Source: Maliibacterium massiliense
Lineage (GTDB): Bacteria > Bacillota > Clostridia > Christensenellales > Maliibacteriaceae
Direction: 5' to 3'
Length of the DNA stretch: 64,000 nt
NCBI RefSeq assembly: GCF_900604345.1
Contig: NZ_LR026983.1
Coordinates: 558,001-622,000 of the forward strand
A program made the position numbers and the translations under genes. Below, one piece after another: positions 8,909 through 18,575 of this stretch (positions within the stretch are counted from its first letter, which is position 1; each line of letters begins with the position of its first letter). Under the pieces are notes generated by a model, which saw nothing but the letters and a program-made list of their open reading frames with translations, ran no database searches and was not told where the DNA came from.

Positions 8909-9447
8909 GGCTGCGCCCCTTCATACGCCCCTTCATTGGAGGCATTTTCCGCCACCGCGCGGGCCAGCAGGCCATAGAGCTGCTCGCTGGGCGAGAAAAG
9001 CACCTGCTCCAGCTTTCCCTCCGGCGTCAGCACGCCCAGGGTGTACGCCTGCCTGCCCTTCCACACACCCATCTTCACGCCGGCATCCTCCGCCTTGGCG
9101 GGCGCAATGCTGCGCAGGCGGCCCAGCTGCGTGCGCAGCACGCACTTGGGGCGGAACACGCCCATCATCTCAATGTAGAGCGCGCCTTGCGTGATGGTGT
9201 AGATGAAGCGGGTGGCCCGCGTCTTGTAGAGATAGTACACGCCCAGCACCGCCACGACCAATGCCAGGTACGTCCACAGGGTATTGGGGTAGAGCGCGTT
9301 GAGCAGGCCGCACAGCAGGATGACCGCCACCATGCCCGCCACAGCGCCCAGCGCCAGCAGTATGCCCTTGCCTGCGGAGAGTTTCTTCGGCGTCGCCTGT
9401 TCACTATAGGTGATTTCCTCCAAGCACACCGCCCCTTTCCTATCCAT
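8905..9447 (-). CDS. Membrane protein with two transmembrane helices, unknown function
   Basis: Up to 180 residues. Two hydrophobic helices at about residues 28-48 and 55-72 are followed by a soluble C-terminal half (RFIYTITQGALYIEMMG..., VLRTQLGRLRSI) resembling a PH-like/YdbT-type domain, which is only an impression. The start is uncertain: the ATG at 9447 has no ribosome binding site, while an in-frame TTG at 9423 lies eight bases after AAAGGGG. First gene of the long operon that ends with ricT. Function not recognised. Confidence 0.7.
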   Translation of the reverse strand: MDRKGAVCLEEITYSEQATPKKLSAGKGILLALGAVAGMVAVILLCGLLNALYPNTLWTYLALVVAVLGVYYLYKTRATRFIYTITQGALYIEMMGVFRPKCVLRTQLGRLRSIAPAKAEDAGVKMGVWKGRQAYTLGVLTPEGKLEQVLFSPSEQLYGLLARAVAENASNEGAYEGAQP

Positions 9448-9457
9448 AGCTTGTTCT

Positions 9458-9463
9458 ATTATA
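9458..9463 (-). promoter_or_regulatory. Candidate -10 element for the ricT-end operon
   Basis: A perfect TATAAT on the minus strand just before the membrane-protein gene, with no good -35 at the usual distance. A start about seven bases downstream would leave only a few bases before the ATG at 9447, which favours translation from the TTG at 9423. Confidence 0.45.
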
Positions 9464-9476
9464 GCATCATCCCATC

Positions 9477-9514
9477 AAAAAAGCGCCGCTTTTCCTGCGA
9501 AAAGCAGCGCTTTT
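9477..9514 (-). terminator. Rho-independent terminator of greA-lysS
   Basis: Minus strand AAAAGCGCTGCTTTTC pairs with GAAAAGCGGCGCTTTT with one mismatch and a short loop, followed by further Ts, nine bases after the lysS stop codon. Confidence 0.85.
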
Positions 9515-9523
9515 GCGCTTTCT

Positions 9524-11020
9524 TCAGTCCCTGCTCTTGAGGGTGGGAAAGAGCAGCACATCGCGGATGGCGGCCGAACCGGTCAGCAGCATGCACATGC
9601 GGTCGATGCCAAAGCCGATGCCGCCGGTGGGAGGCATGCCGATCTCCAGGGCGTTGAGGAAGTCCTCGTCGGTGCGGTTGGCCTCCTCGTCCCCCTGGGC
9701 GAGCAGCTCCTCCTGCGCCTTGAAGCGCGCGCGCTGGTCGATGGGGTCGTTGAGCTCGGAGTAGGCGTTGGCCATCTCCCAGCCGTTCATAAAGAACTCA
9801 AAGCGCTCGGTATAATCGGGCTTGTCCGGCTTGCGCTTGGTAAGGGGGGATACCTCGATGGGGTAGTCCATCACAAAGGTTGGCTGCACCAGATGCTCCT
9901 CCACAAACGTTTCAAAGAACAGGCTGAGGATGTCCCCCTTCTTATGCCGCGCCTCAAAGGGCACGTGGCGCTCCTTTGCAACCGCGCGCGCCTCCTCCAA
10001 AGTGGATATCGCGTCAAAATCCACGCCCGCGTACTGCTTGACGGCATCAACCATGGTGATGCGTGCAAAAGGCTTACCCAGATCCATCTCCACCCCGTTG
10101 TAGGTGATGGTAGTAGTGCCCAGCACCTGCTGCGCCACGTGGCGGTAGAGGTTCTCGGTCAAGTCCATCATGCCGTTGTAATCGGTGTACGCCTGGTAGA
10201 GCTCCATCAGGGTAAACTCGGGGTTGTGGCGGGTATCCAGGCCCTCGTTGCGGAACACGCGCCCGATCTCGTAGACGCGCTCCAGACCGCCCACAATCAG
10301 CCGCTTTAAGTAGAGCTCCAGCGAGATGCGCAGCTTGAGATCCTCGTCCAGCGCGTTGAAGTGCGTCTCAAAGGGGCGTGCCGCCGCGCCGCCCGCGTTG
10401 GCCACCAGCATGGGGGTCTCCACCTCCATAAAGCCCTGCGCGTCCAGGTACTGGCGGATGGCGCTAATGATCCGCGAGCGCTTGATAAAGGTATCCTTCA
10501 CCTCGGGATTCATGATCAAATCCACGTAGCGCTGGCGGTAGCGCAGATCCGTATCCTTCAGGCCGTGAAATTTCTCCGGCAGCGGCTGCAGGGACTTGCT
10601 CAGCAGCACGATCTGGGTGACTTTGACGGACACCTCTCCGTGATGCGTGCGGAACACCGTGCCCTGCACGCCCACGATATCCCCGATATCCATGGCCTTA
10701 AAGCGGGCGTAGTCCTCCTCGCCCACGGCGTCTTTACGCACGTAGATCTGGATCTGCCCGTCGCGGTCCTGGATATGGGCAAAGCTCGCCTTTCCCATGA
10801 CACGCTTGGACATCATGCGGCCGGCCAGCGACACCTCCTGCTCCTCCAGCGCGTCAAACTGCGCAAGCACCTGGCGCGAGGCGTGGGTGCGCGCATAGCG
10901 CGTGCGCGCAAAGGGGTCCTGCCCCGCCTGCTGCAACTGCGTCAATTTCTCGCGCCGCACCCGAAGGATCTCGCTTACCTCCTGCTGCGAAGCACCGTTT
11001 ACCTGCTGGTTGTCCGCCAT
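9524..11020 (-). CDS. lysS: Lysyl-tRNA synthetase, class II
   Basis: A 498-residue enzyme charging tRNA-Lys with lysine. The N-terminal OB-fold anticodon-binding domain spans about 60-180 ([19 protein letters not shown]). The class II catalytic core has motif 2 around [20 protein letters not shown] and motif 3 [14 protein letters not shown] near residue 470. Length and order are normal. It begins 33 bases after greA, the usual Bacillota pairing, and shares the consensus promoter upstream of greA. Confidence 0.97.
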   Translation of the reverse strand: MADNQQVNGASQQEVSEILRVRREKLTQLQQAGQDPFARTRYARTHASRQVLAQFDALEEQEVSLAGRMMSKRVMGKASFAHIQDRDGQIQIYVRKDAVGEEDYARFKAMDIGDIVGVQGTVFRTHHGEVSVKVTQIVLLSKSLQPLPEKFHGLKDTDLRYRQRYVDLIMNPEVKDTFIKRSRIISAIRQYLDAQGFMEVETPMLVANAGGAAARPFETHFNALDEDLKLRISLELYLKRLIVGGLERVYEIGRVFRNEGLDTRHNPEFTLMELYQAYTDYNGMMDLTENLYRHVAQQVLGTTTITYNGVEMDLGKPFARITMVDAVKQYAGVDFDAISTLEEARAVAKERHVPFEARHKKGDILSLFFETFVEEHLVQPTFVMDYPIEVSPLTKRKPDKPDYTERFEFFMNGWEMANAYSELNDPIDQRARFKAQEELLAQGDEEANRTDEDFLNALEIGMPPTGGIGFGIDRMCMLLTGSAAIRDVLLFPTLKSRD

Positions 11021-11053
11021 GGCTGTCTTTCCCCCGTCCTTTATGTCGATCTT

Positions 11054-11530
11054 TTATCGGCCGATCTGCTTGATTTCAAAGTGCAGCGTACCCGCCGGCA
11101 CCTGTACCTCCACCAGCTCCCCCACCTTGTGGCCGATCAGTGCGCGGCCGATGGGCGACTCGTTGGAGATTTTCCCTTTGGCGGGCTCGGATTCAGAGAC
11201 GCCGCAGATGGTAAAGCGCACGTCCTCCTTTTCATCCGCATCGTACACGTCCACGATGGAGCCCACGCTCACCGTATCGGCGGGCATATCCTCCTCGTCC
11301 ACCACGCGCGCCACGCGCAGGCGGTTTTCGATGGTCTGGATCTCGCCCTCCAGAAATGCCTGCTCGTTTTTCGCCTCGTCGTACTCGCTGTTTTCCGAAA
11401 GATCGCCAAAGGCGATGGCCGCTTTGATGCGCTGCGCCACCTCGTGCCGCTTGACGGTTTTGAGATACTCCAGTTTCTCCTCCAGCTTCGCCAGACCTTC
11501 CGGTGTTAAAATGACTTCCTTCTGTGCCAT
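11054..11530 (-). CDS. greA: Transcription elongation factor GreA
   Basis: A 158-residue factor that enters the RNA polymerase secondary channel and stimulates cleavage of backtracked RNA. The N-terminal coiled coil (residues 1-75) carries the acidic tip [17 protein letters not shown], and the C-terminal FKBP-like domain has [14 protein letters not shown]. The ATG at 11530 has AGGAGG nine bases upstream; an in-frame extension to 11551 would include the ribosome binding site and is rejected. Confidence 0.97.
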   Translation of the reverse strand: MAQKEVILTPEGLAKLEEKLEYLKTVKRHEVAQRIKAAIAFGDLSENSEYDEAKNEQAFLEGEIQTIENRLRVARVVDEEDMPADTVSVGSIVDVYDADEKEDVRFTICGVSESEPAKGKISNESPIGRALIGHKVGELVEVQVPAGTLHFEIKQIGR

Positions 11531-11634
11531 AACGCATGCCTCCTGTTCCAATCATGATCGCAAATTTATGAAAAGGGCGGTGCGCTCCCGAACCTTGCGG
11601 CCAAGAGCGCACACCTTTATCTGCATTCTAAATG

Positions 11635-11663
11635 ATTATATCTGTGTACATTGTGCTTGTCAA
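11635..11663 (-). promoter_or_regulatory. Consensus promoter of greA-lysS, with hairpin in the leader
   Basis: Minus strand TTGACA (11663-11658), 17-base spacer and TATAAT (11640-11635), a perfect match to the housekeeping consensus. The leader of about 100 bases contains a hairpin (GTGCGCTC pairing with GAGCGCAC, roughly 11583-11613) followed by CGCCCTTTTC; it might act as an attenuator but no regulatory RNA family is recognisable. Confidence 0.85.
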
Positions 11664-11717
11664 GCAAGGTTTCGTTCGCTTTTCCTCGTTGTAGACGATA
11701 TGCAGCTTGGGCCCGCG

Positions 11718-12680
11718 TTATGCATGCGCCGCGCAGGCGTCCAGATACGCCAGAAGCTGCTCGAGCGTGGCGCAGGCGTTGACCTGCTGGCGCAGTGCGG
11801 CCGCGCCGGGCATGCCGTGCATGTACCAGGCTACGTGCTTGCGCATCTGCAAAATGGCGACGCGCTCAGGCAGCTCCCGCACCAGCATCAGCGCATGCGT
11901 GCGGGCCATCTCCAGCCGCTGGGCAACGCTGGGCGGTGCGTACGGCGCGCCCGCAAGGCATGCGCGCACCTCTTCGAATATCCACGGATTGCCCAGCGCC
12001 GCCCGGCCGATCATCACCCCGTCGCAGCGCGTCTCTTGCAGCATGTCCAGCGCGTCTTTGCCGCTGCGCACGTCGCCCGAGCCAATCACCGGGATGCGCA
12101 CCGCCTGCTTGACCGCGGCGATCGTCTCCCAATTGGCATGGCCCGCATACTGCTGCGCGCGGGTGCGCGGGTGCACGCATACAAACGCCGCGCCATGTTC
12201 CTCTGCCATGCGCGCAAAGTCCACCGCACACAGGTGCGCGTCGTCCCAGCCGCTGCGGAACTTGACGCTGACAGGCTTTTTGCTTATCCGCACCACCGTA
12301 TCGATCACGCGCGCCGCCCGCGGCAGATCCAGCATCAGGGCGCTGCCGTCCCCCTGGCGGGTGACCTTGGGCGCGGGACAGCCCATGTTGATGTCGATGG
12401 CGTCAAAGGGCAGGTCGTTTACCTGCGCCACCGCGTAGGCAAGCACATCCTCCTCGTGGCCGAATAGCTGCACCGAGAGCGCCTGCTCGTCCGCATCGCG
12501 CGCAAGCAGGGTGCGCGTGGAGGCGGCGGAGTAATACAGGCCCTTGGCGCTGACCATCTCGGTGGTGGCGCGCACGCTGCCCTTGCGCCGGCACAGCCGG
12601 CGGAATACCCTATCGGTAATGCCCGCCATGGGCGCGAGCATCGCGCCGCGCGTCCAGCCGCTGGTATCGATCTGCGTCAT
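11718..12680 (-). CDS. dusB: tRNA-dihydrouridine synthase
   Basis: A 320-residue FMN enzyme that reduces uridines in tRNA to dihydrouridine. APMAGITD (16-23) starts the TIM barrel, INMGCPAPKV (about 97-106) holds the catalytic C101, and VIGSGDV and MIGRAALGNPW are the FMN phosphate-binding elements. The start ATG at 12680 has AAAGGAGG ten bases upstream; the frame remains open for another 300 bases upstream but that stretch is antisense to the neighbouring gene. DusB is the commonest subgroup in Bacillota. Confidence 0.93.
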   Translation of the reverse strand: MTQIDTSGWTRGAMLAPMAGITDRVFRRLCRRKGSVRATTEMVSAKGLYYSAASTRTLLARDADEQALSVQLFGHEEDVLAYAVAQVNDLPFDAIDINMGCPAPKVTRQGDGSALMLDLPRAARVIDTVVRISKKPVSVKFRSGWDDAHLCAVDFARMAEEHGAAFVCVHPRTRAQQYAGHANWETIAAVKQAVRIPVIGSGDVRSGKDALDMLQETRCDGVMIGRAALGNPWIFEEVRACLAGAPYAPPSVAQRLEMARTHALMLVRELPERVAILQMRKHVAWYMHGMPGAAALRQQVNACATLEQLLAYLDACAAHA

Positions 12681-12727
12681 GCAGCTAACCTCCTTTGGAA
12701 ACGCCCCTGGCGCGCGCAGAGCGTTTG

Positions 12728-12756
12728 AAAAAAGGCGGCAAACCCTTTGCCGCCTT
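12728..12756 (-). terminator. Rho-independent terminator of the small membrane-anchored protein gene
   Basis: Minus strand AAGGCGGCAAA pairs perfectly with TTTGCCGCCTT around GGG, followed by TTTTTT. It begins 22 bases after the stop codon at 12778 and separates that gene from dusB. Confidence 0.9.
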
Positions 12757-12777
12757 GGAACATACACATCTTGGGGG

Positions 12778-13389
12778 TCAGGACGCCGCGGGCGACTGCG
12801 CCGCCGTATCCTGCGGGCTCTGCGAGGGAGAGGCTGACGGCGTGGGGGAAACGGAAGGCTGGGGATCTGCGATAGCCTCCAGGAAGATGATGTCGGAGAT
12901 CTTCCAGCGGCCGTCAATACGCTTGCACACCAGCTTGTAGCGGGCGCTCTGCCAGGCCGGCGGCGGGAATTCCTCCTCGCTCTGCTTTTGATCATCCGTC
13001 AAAAACTCCTCACGCAGCTCCCCCTCCAGGGTGGTCATGCGCTGCTTGATGGTGACGTTGACCTCGTTTTGCCACGGCCAGCACCACAGCCACTGCTGAT
13101 CCACCTTCAAATCCCATTTGGAGATGGCGTAATCGCTGTAGGGATTGTTCAGCAGCATGGCGTCACGGTCTAGATAGTCGCTGGTGAAATATTTCTGCAG
13201 CTCTGTCGTATCGTACTCATCCTTATAGAGAATCGCCTCGGCGCGCGCCTGCATGCCGTCGGTGGACAGAATCCACAAATTGGTCATATCCATGGCGATA
13301 AAAAACGCCGAACCAGCAATGGCTGCGATTACCATAACCGCAGCGAGCAGCTTGATCCAAAAAAGCAGTAGCCTCAGTAGTGTCTTCAC
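12778..13389 (-). CDS. Membrane-anchored protein with extracytoplasmic domain, unknown function
   Basis: A 203-residue protein starting at a GTG at 13389 with AAAGGA about 12 bases upstream. One hydrophobic helix at about residues 8-33 is followed by an extracytoplasmic domain (ILSTDGMQARAEAILY, YFTSDYLDRD, RYKLVCKRIDGRWKISDIIF) that resembles small secreted NTF2-like or lipoprotein domains, without a clear match. The last 30 residues are Ser/Pro/Gln-rich, a linker-like tail. No family recognised; it lies between the large GGDEF/EAL gene and dusB and has its own terminator. Confidence 0.75.
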   Translation of the reverse strand: MKTLLRLLLFWIKLLAAVMVIAAIAGSAFFIAMDMTNLWILSTDGMQARAEAILYKDEYDTTELQKYFTSDYLDRDAMLLNNPYSDYAISKWDLKVDQQWLWCWPWQNEVNVTIKQRMTTLEGELREEFLTDDQKQSEEEFPPPAWQSARYKLVCKRIDGRWKISDIIFLEAIADPQPSVSPTPSASPSQSPQDTAAQSPAAS

Positions 13390-13470
13390 GTTGTGTGAAT
13401 TCCTTTCATTGCGTCATAGGCGATGGATAGCCATTCGTTTATTTTAGCATACTGCAGCCAGATTTGTAAA

Positions 13471-16400
13471 TCAACCGCGCTGCTGCCTGCGCAGCAGCGC
13501 CACAAAGTCCGCCTCCGGCATGGGCGCGGCAAAGTAGTACCCCTGCGCCATGCTGCAGCCCGCCTGCAGCAGAAACTCCGCCTGCTGCTTGCTCTCCACC
13601 CCTTCGGAAAGCACGCGCAGGTGCAGCTGGTTGGCCATGCCGATGGTGCATTTGATCACCGTCTGCCCCCGCGGGGTGCTCACTGTCTCGTTGAGAAAGC
13701 CGCGGTCCAGCTTGATGGTGTTGACCCGCACATCCTTGAGCATGTTCAGCGAGGAATACCCCGATCCAAAGTCGTCCATGGAGAAGAGGAATCCCACCTT
13801 TTGCAGCGTCTCCATCTTCTCATAGAGCTCGCGCGGGTTCTCGATAAAGGTGCTCTCCGTCAGCTCCAGCTCCACCAGGTCATGGGGAATCTCGTAGCGC
13901 TGCGTCAAATCCAGCAGCGTCTGGCACAGCCCCGCGTTGAAGATGTGCTTGCGCGAGACGTTCATGGAAATCGGCATGGGCACAAGGCCCTCCTGACGCC
14001 AGGCGCGCATGCATTTGAAGGTCTCCTCCCACATATAGGTATCCAGCCGGATGATAAAGCCGTTGCTTTCAAATAGGGGCACAAAGCGCGCGGGGGGCAT
14101 TACGCCCTCCGTGGGATGCACCCAGCGCACCAGCGCCTCGGCGCCGATCACCCTGCCCGTGCTGATATCGTACTTGGGCTGGAAATAGGGCCGGAACTGG
14201 CCACTCGCAAGTGCCCCCTCCATCTCGTTTTCAATCTTGCGCTCATCCAGCTGGCGGGCGCGCAGCGCGTCGTCATAGTAGGCCACGTTGCGCAGGGTGT
14301 CGCCTTTGACCGTATCGAGCGCAAGCTGCGCCCAGTCGCTCAGGGTGCTCACCGGCGCGGCGCGGTCCTCTACCAGGCAGATGCCAAAGTAGGGCACAAT
14401 GCGGTAGTCCAGCTTGTAATCGGCCAGCACGCGCGTAATGCGCTCGGTGATCTGCTGCAGCCGCGCCTGCGTCTCGTAGCGCACGCACAGGCAAAAGACG
14501 TCGCTGTTGATGCGGCCGATGATATCGCCCTGGCTTAAAACACTTCCAAAGAGCCCGGCAATGTGGCGCAGCAGCTTATCCCCCTCCTCCGTGCCGTAGA
14601 GGTCGTTGATAAAGCGGAAGCGGCGGATGTCCATGCGCATGATCGCGTAATGCGCCTCAGGATGCGTTTGCATCTCCTCCTGCGCCCGCGCAAAGAACGT
14701 CTGCCGGTTAAAGACGCCAGTAAGCGTGTCATACTCCGCCCTGTACCGCAGCGCCTGCTGGGATTTGATCATCGCGTCCACGACCGTCAACGTGCCGATG
14801 GCGCGCACCAGCCTGCCCTGCGCGTCCCGCATGCAGGTGACTACCAGGCGGCACCAGACATAGCCGCCATTGCGCCTGCGCAGGCGCACCACCGTCTCGG
14901 CGCTTTGATCGCCCTGCTGCGCAATGCGCCGCCGCAGATCCCGCAGCTTATCGCGGTCCTCCACGTGGACGACATGATCCTCGTCCAGCACCGCAAAGAG
15001 CGGCCGGCCGTCGTAGTTGCCCGCAAACTGCTGCGCAATCGAATCAGGTACAGAATGCCTGGACATCTGCGCGCTCCACTCAAAGACGCAGGCGCCCGTG
15101 CTCTCCACCACAATGCGGTAACGCTCGTCGTCCAGCTGCTGCTGGCGCAGCCGGCGGTTCTGTTCCTCCATCTCATCGGCGCGCTTTTTATCGCCGATAT
15201 CCATGATAAAGCAGAGCAGCACCTCGTCGTCCTGCCCGTTTTGCGCCACCGGAAACACGGTCAGCGACGCCCAGTGGTACGCCCCGTCCTGCCACAGCTT
15301 GCGGAATTCCCCGATCACGCTCTCGCGCCCCGCGGCAAAGGCCTTGCGGATGCTCTCGATATCAAAAAACGAGAGAAAGCGCGCGCGGTCTTCCGAAAAG
15401 ATCATGTGATCGGCCACATCCGCTATGGCCTCGTGCAGCACGCCCTGCTCGGGCGGGGTGACGTATTTGCCCTCTGTGTGGTAGACAATCCTGTAGGTAT
15501 CCTGGGTGATGTTGAGCTCATAGAGCTCATCGTAGATGTTGCGCAGCGCGGCGTCATACTGCATGCCGATGTGCTGCTGATGCTCCATCAGCTTCTGCGC
15601 GGTGACGTCCCGCATGGCGACAATGCCCGTGGGCGGATCGTCGGGCAGGGTAAAGATATGGTCCTCCGTCCACTTATAGCTGCCATCCTGCTGGCGCAGG
15701 CGGTAGGTGCAGATCACCTCGGGCAGGTGATTGCGCGCCGCGTGGCGCAGCTGCTCCAGGGAAAACGCGTTGCGCACGCGCGCGGCATCCTGCGGGTGCA
15801 CGCGCAAAAGCATCTCCTCCACCGCCGCGGCATACAGACCGCGCTCGGGCAGCTGATAGAGCTGCTGGTGTTTGAACAATGTGCGGTTGTACATACCGGT
15901 ATCCAGGCGGATTTCCAGTATCGCATCCCACGAGTTGCGGAAGATGTATTCAAAACGGTGCTCCAGCGCGGCCTGGCGCTCCTCCAGCTCCTTGCGCTGG
16001 GAGATGTCCTTGAGCATGATCATCGCGCTCGTGCAGCAGTTATCCTGCCACGCAAGGGGCACGATGCTGGCGGATATCCAGCGGTAATGGCCATCCAAAT
16101 CCTGCCGGCGGTAGCGGCCGGTGATCTCCGCATCCCCCTGCGCAAAGCACGCCTCAATGCGCTTGTTATCATACAGCTCCAGGTAAATGTCCTTATCTTC
16201 CGGATGGATGGCGGTCCTGAGCATCCGCCCCTTATCCAGGCGCATATCGCCCGTGTAGGCGATGCGCTTGAGCCGCGCGTCAGTGCGCATCAAAAGATGC
16301 AGCTCCTCTGTCTGCAGGTTGTACTGGTACACCTCGGTGTAGGTGCTCTTGAGCGCCAGCTCGTAGAGGCGCTGTTTCTGGGCGTTCATGCGCGCCCCCG

Positions 16401-18192
16401 CGCCGCCCGTCTCCTGCTCCATGGGTGTGATTACGCCGGCAAACAGCAGCGGCTGGCCCGATTCATCGCGCGACACGTAGCCGCGGCAGTGTACGCTCAC
16501 CCACTCTCCCCTGCGGTTGCGCACGCGGTATTCTTCATCGTGCGTGCTGGTGGCTCCGTTTTCAATCTCCTGCATGGAGCGGTAGAACGTAGGCCGGTCC
16601 TGTGGATGGATCAGGCTCCCCCAGATAGGCGTGGCGTTGAAGAGCACCTCTCCGGGCAAATCAAAATCACGCACCATCGAAGGGGGAAAGCGAAAGGTAT
16701 TGGTCTGCATATTGCAAATATAGATGTAGTCATCCGTGCTGCGTATCAGCGCCTCATAGAGGTGTTCCTTGTCATAGCGAAAATGCGCCGTAGGTGCGCC
16801 GCTCTGCGGTTGCCGCGCAATGCGGCTGCGGTGAAAGCGCCGCTTGTGCACGTACATCTGCTCATCGGCGCGGGAGATAATCTCCGATAAATCCATGGTA
16901 TCCTGCGGCTTTACCTCCATGACACCGTAGCAGAAGCTGACCTCATAGGGCTTCTTTTGGCGTTTGGCTTCCTGAGCAAGCGCACTCTGGATGCCGCGCA
17001 TGCGGTGGTTGGCGCGCGCGCTGTCACAGTTAAAAAACACCACCACAAACTCATCGCCGCTGAGCCGGAAGGGATAATCGCCCTTTTGCATCTTGCCGCC
17101 CACCACCTGCGCCACCAGCTTCAGCAGGCTGTCTCCTTCCAGGTGGCCGAACGTATCGTTTACCTGCTTGAGCAGGTTGACATCGTAGAGCACCACGCTG
17201 ACCGAAACATCCTGCCGGCACGCGCGCTCCAGTGTGGAGAGCAGCGCCTCCTTGCCCCCACGGCGGTTGAGCATACCTGTCAGCTCATCAATATTGGCGC
17301 TCTGGGTGATCGCCTTGGCGTCTGTGATTTCAATGGACTGCTGAAAATGCACCAGCCGCCCGTCCGTCCAGCGCATCACACTGTCGTAATTCTCATAGGT
17401 ACAGCCGGTGATGGCATTGACCTCTTCCCACACGCACGAGGGGTGAGGATCCTTGCTTTGCTGCAGCGCAACCACTGGGCAGAAGGGACAGCGACCGTTC
17501 ATCCCCTTTTGCAGCACCTGCCAGCACACCTGCCCTTCGGGATGCGCCAGGCCGTATGCCTTCTTCATTGTCTCGTTCATAAAAAGAATGCGGTCCGTCT
17601 CCATGTCCGTCACGTAGAGATGCGCGCGCATATTGTCTGTAAACTGATCAAATACCCATCCCTGCAGGGCGTAGTCCTGCAGCGCGCCGTCCGGCTCCTG
17701 CGCGGGGAGGTTGACCGTGGCAAGCAGCAGATTCAGCGCGCTTTTTTCCTCCGCACGCCACGCGCCTGCCGTGCGCTCCTTGCCAAAGAAGGCCAGGCCA
17801 ATACATGTATCGGCACGCAGCAGCGGGCGCACGATCGGGTTGTAGCCAAGCGCGTCCTGCCCCATAAATTCCTCTTGCATATGCGCCCACGTCTGTGGAG
17901 TCAGCGTACCCTGCTGCGCCAATACACGTTTGAACGCGGGCAGATAGCGCGTAAGATAGCGTTCAAAAAGCGCGTGCGAAAAATCGCCGTCCCTGCTCCA
18001 GGCGGCGTACTGCTCCGGGCGCGCATCATCGTGCAGGCGTACCAGCGCCATCTTACAGATCGGCGGGTAAAGGGAAAGCCATTGCCCCAAAAAACGGACA
18101 TTGCCCTCCAGCGTCTCCGCGCCGTTGATCAATCCCTGCATATCTTGCAGCGCTGTTATCCATTGTTTTAAATCGCCTTGCGCTAGCATCAT
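13471..18192 (-). CDS. Multi-PAS diguanylate cyclase/phosphodiesterase (GGDEF-EAL)
   Basis: A 1573-residue cytoplasmic c-di-GMP protein without membrane helices. In order: a GAF-like N-terminal region (1-165); a PAS-like domain (about 185-295) with a CPFC motif at 235-238; a GGDEF domain (about 300-455) whose active-site loop is RLSGDEF; about five PAS/PAC units (480-1130), each ending in a GEW/GHYRW/GSYKW-type strand; a second GGDEF domain (about 1145-1310) with a degenerate RINSDVF loop; and a C-terminal EAL domain (1324-1573). The EAL domain keeps EALVRW, NVS, ELTES, DDFGSGYSSL, TIKLD and EGVE, so phosphodiesterase activity is likely; the first GGDEF may be active, the second is probably regulatory. 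The start ATGATG has GAGGG six bases upstream. Single gene with its own promoter. Confidence 0.93.
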   Translation of the reverse strand: MMLAQGDLKQWITALQDMQGLINGAETLEGNVRFLGQWLSLYPPICKMALVRLHDDARPEQYAAWSRDGDFSHALFERYLTRYLPAFKRVLAQQGTLTPQTWAHMQEEFMGQDALGYNPIVRPLLRADTCIGLAFFGKERTAGAWRAEEKSALNLLLATVNLPAQEPDGALQDYALQGWVFDQFTDNMRAHLYVTDMETDRILFMNETMKKAYGLAHPEGQVCWQVLQKGMNGRCPFCPVVALQQSKDPHPSCVWEEVNAITGCTYENYDSVMRWTDGRLVHFQQSIEITDAKAITQSANIDELTGMLNRRGGKEALLSTLERACRQDVSVSVVLYDVNLLKQVNDTFGHLEGDSLLKLVAQVVGGKMQKGDYPFRLSGDEFVVVFFNCDSARANHRMRGIQSALAQEAKRQKKPYEVSFCYGVMEVKPQDTMDLSEIISRADEQMYVHKRRFHRSRIARQPQSGAPTAHFRYDKEHLYEALIRSTDDYIYICNMQTNTFRFPPSMVRDFDLPGEVLFNATPIWGSLIHPQDRPTFYRSMQEIENGATSTHDEEYRVRNRRGEWVSVHCRGYVSRDESGQPLLFAGVITPMEQETGGAGARMNAQKQRLYELALKSTYTEVYQYNLQTEELHLLMRTDARLKRIAYTGDMRLDKGRMLRTAIHPEDKDIYLELYDNKRIEACFAQGDAEITGRYRRQDLDGHYRWISASIVPLAWQDNCCTSAMIMLKDISQRKELEERQAALEHRFEYIFRNSWDAILEIRLDTGMYNRTLFKHQQLYQLPERGLYAAAVEEMLLRVHPQDAARVRNAFSLEQLRHAARNHLPEVICTYRLRQQDGSYKWTEDHIFTLPDDPPTGIVAMRDVTAQKLMEHQQHIGMQYDAALRNIYDELYELNITQDTYRIVYHTEGKYVTPPEQGVLHEAIADVADHMIFSEDRARFLSFFDIESIRKAFAAGRESVIGEFRKLWQDGAYHWASLTVFPVAQNGQDDEVLLCFIMDIGDKKRADEMEEQNRRLRQQQLDDERYRIVVESTGACVFEWSAQMSRHSVPDSIAQQFAGNYDGRPLFAVLDEDHVVHVEDRDKLRDLRRRIAQQGDQSAETVVRLRRRNGGYVWCRLVVTCMRDAQGRLVRAIGTLTVVDAMIKSQQALRYRAEYDTLTGVFNRQTFFARAQEEMQTHPEAHYAIMRMDIRRFRFINDLYGTEEGDKLLRHIAGLFGSVLSQGDIIGRINSDVFCLCVRYETQARLQQITERITRVLADYKLDYRIVPYFGICLVEDRAAPVSTLSDWAQLALDTVKGDTLRNVAYYDDALRARQLDERKIENEMEGALASGQFRPYFQPKYDISTGRVIGAEALVRWVHPTEGVMPPARFVPLFESNGFIIRLDTYMWEETFKCMRAWRQEGLVPMPISMNVSRKHIFNAGLCQTLLDLTQRYEIPHDLVELELTESTFIENPRELYEKMETLQKVGFLFSMDDFGSGYSSLNMLKDVRVNTIKLDRGFLNETVSTPRGQTVIKCTIGMANQLHLRVLSEGVESKQQAEFLLQAGCSMAQGYYFAAPMPEADFVALLRRQQRG

Positions 18193-18263
18193 CTTTCGCC
18201 CTCATGGGCGCGCATATCTGCCAGGATAGGCATCACGCGCCTTTTACACCTTCTTATTGCTTT

Positions 18264-18292
18264 ATTGTAGCAGTTTTAACAGACCGTGACAA
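18264..18292 (-). promoter_or_regulatory. Promoter of the GGDEF-EAL gene
   Basis: Minus strand TTGTCA (18292-18287), 17-base spacer, TACAAT (18269-18264), about 70 bases before the start codon. Between it and the rRNA terminator (18293-18444) I see nothing further. Confidence 0.75.
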
Positions 18293-18444
18293 TGATTGCG
18301 CACCTGCGCGCGAGAAAACGGGTGCGGGCGCGCCATGCACAGCGTCTATGACTCCCTGCGCATCATATGCATGCGATCTCTGTGCTTGCTATGGACACCC
18401 GTCGCAGCTGTGATCCTGCGCCTTTATTCACGTTCAAATACAGA

Positions 18445-18484
18445 ACAAAGCAAAGCAGAGGCCACCCTAACAGGGTGGCCTCTG
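18445..18484 (-). terminator. Terminator of the rRNA operon
   Basis: Minus strand CAGAGGCCACCCT pairs perfectly with AGGGTGGCCTCTG (13 base pairs, GTT loop), followed by CTTTGCTTTG. It begins seven bases after the tRNA-Asn 3' end. Confidence 0.9.
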
Positions 18485-18490
18485 TTTTGC

Positions 18491-18566
18491 TGGCTCCTCC
18501 AGTTGGACTCGAACCAACGACACCGCGGTTAACAGCCGCGTGCTCTACCGGCTGAGCTATGGAGGA
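18491..18566 (-). tRNA. tRNA-Asn (anticodon GTT)
   Basis: A 76-base tRNA including an encoded 3' CCA. The acceptor strands TCCTCCA and TGGAGGA pair, the D-loop has AGCTCAGCCGGTAGAGC, the anticodon loop is CTGTTAA giving anticodon GTT, and the T-loop is GGTTCGAGTCC. Located eight bases or so after the 5S gene and before the operon terminator, so it is processed from the rRNA transcript. Confidence 0.97.
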
Positions 18567-18575
18567 ATATTAGAA

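Noticed and set aside
12681-12995. Extension of dusB by 105 codons
   Set aside because: The extra part is Arg/Pro/Ser-rich antisense of the neighbouring gene and would run through its terminator; a perfect ribosome binding site supports the ATG at 12680.
14563-16890. A 775-codon open frame opposite the GGDEF/EAL gene
   Set aside because: Antisense shadow of an unmistakable multi-domain gene; no start signal.
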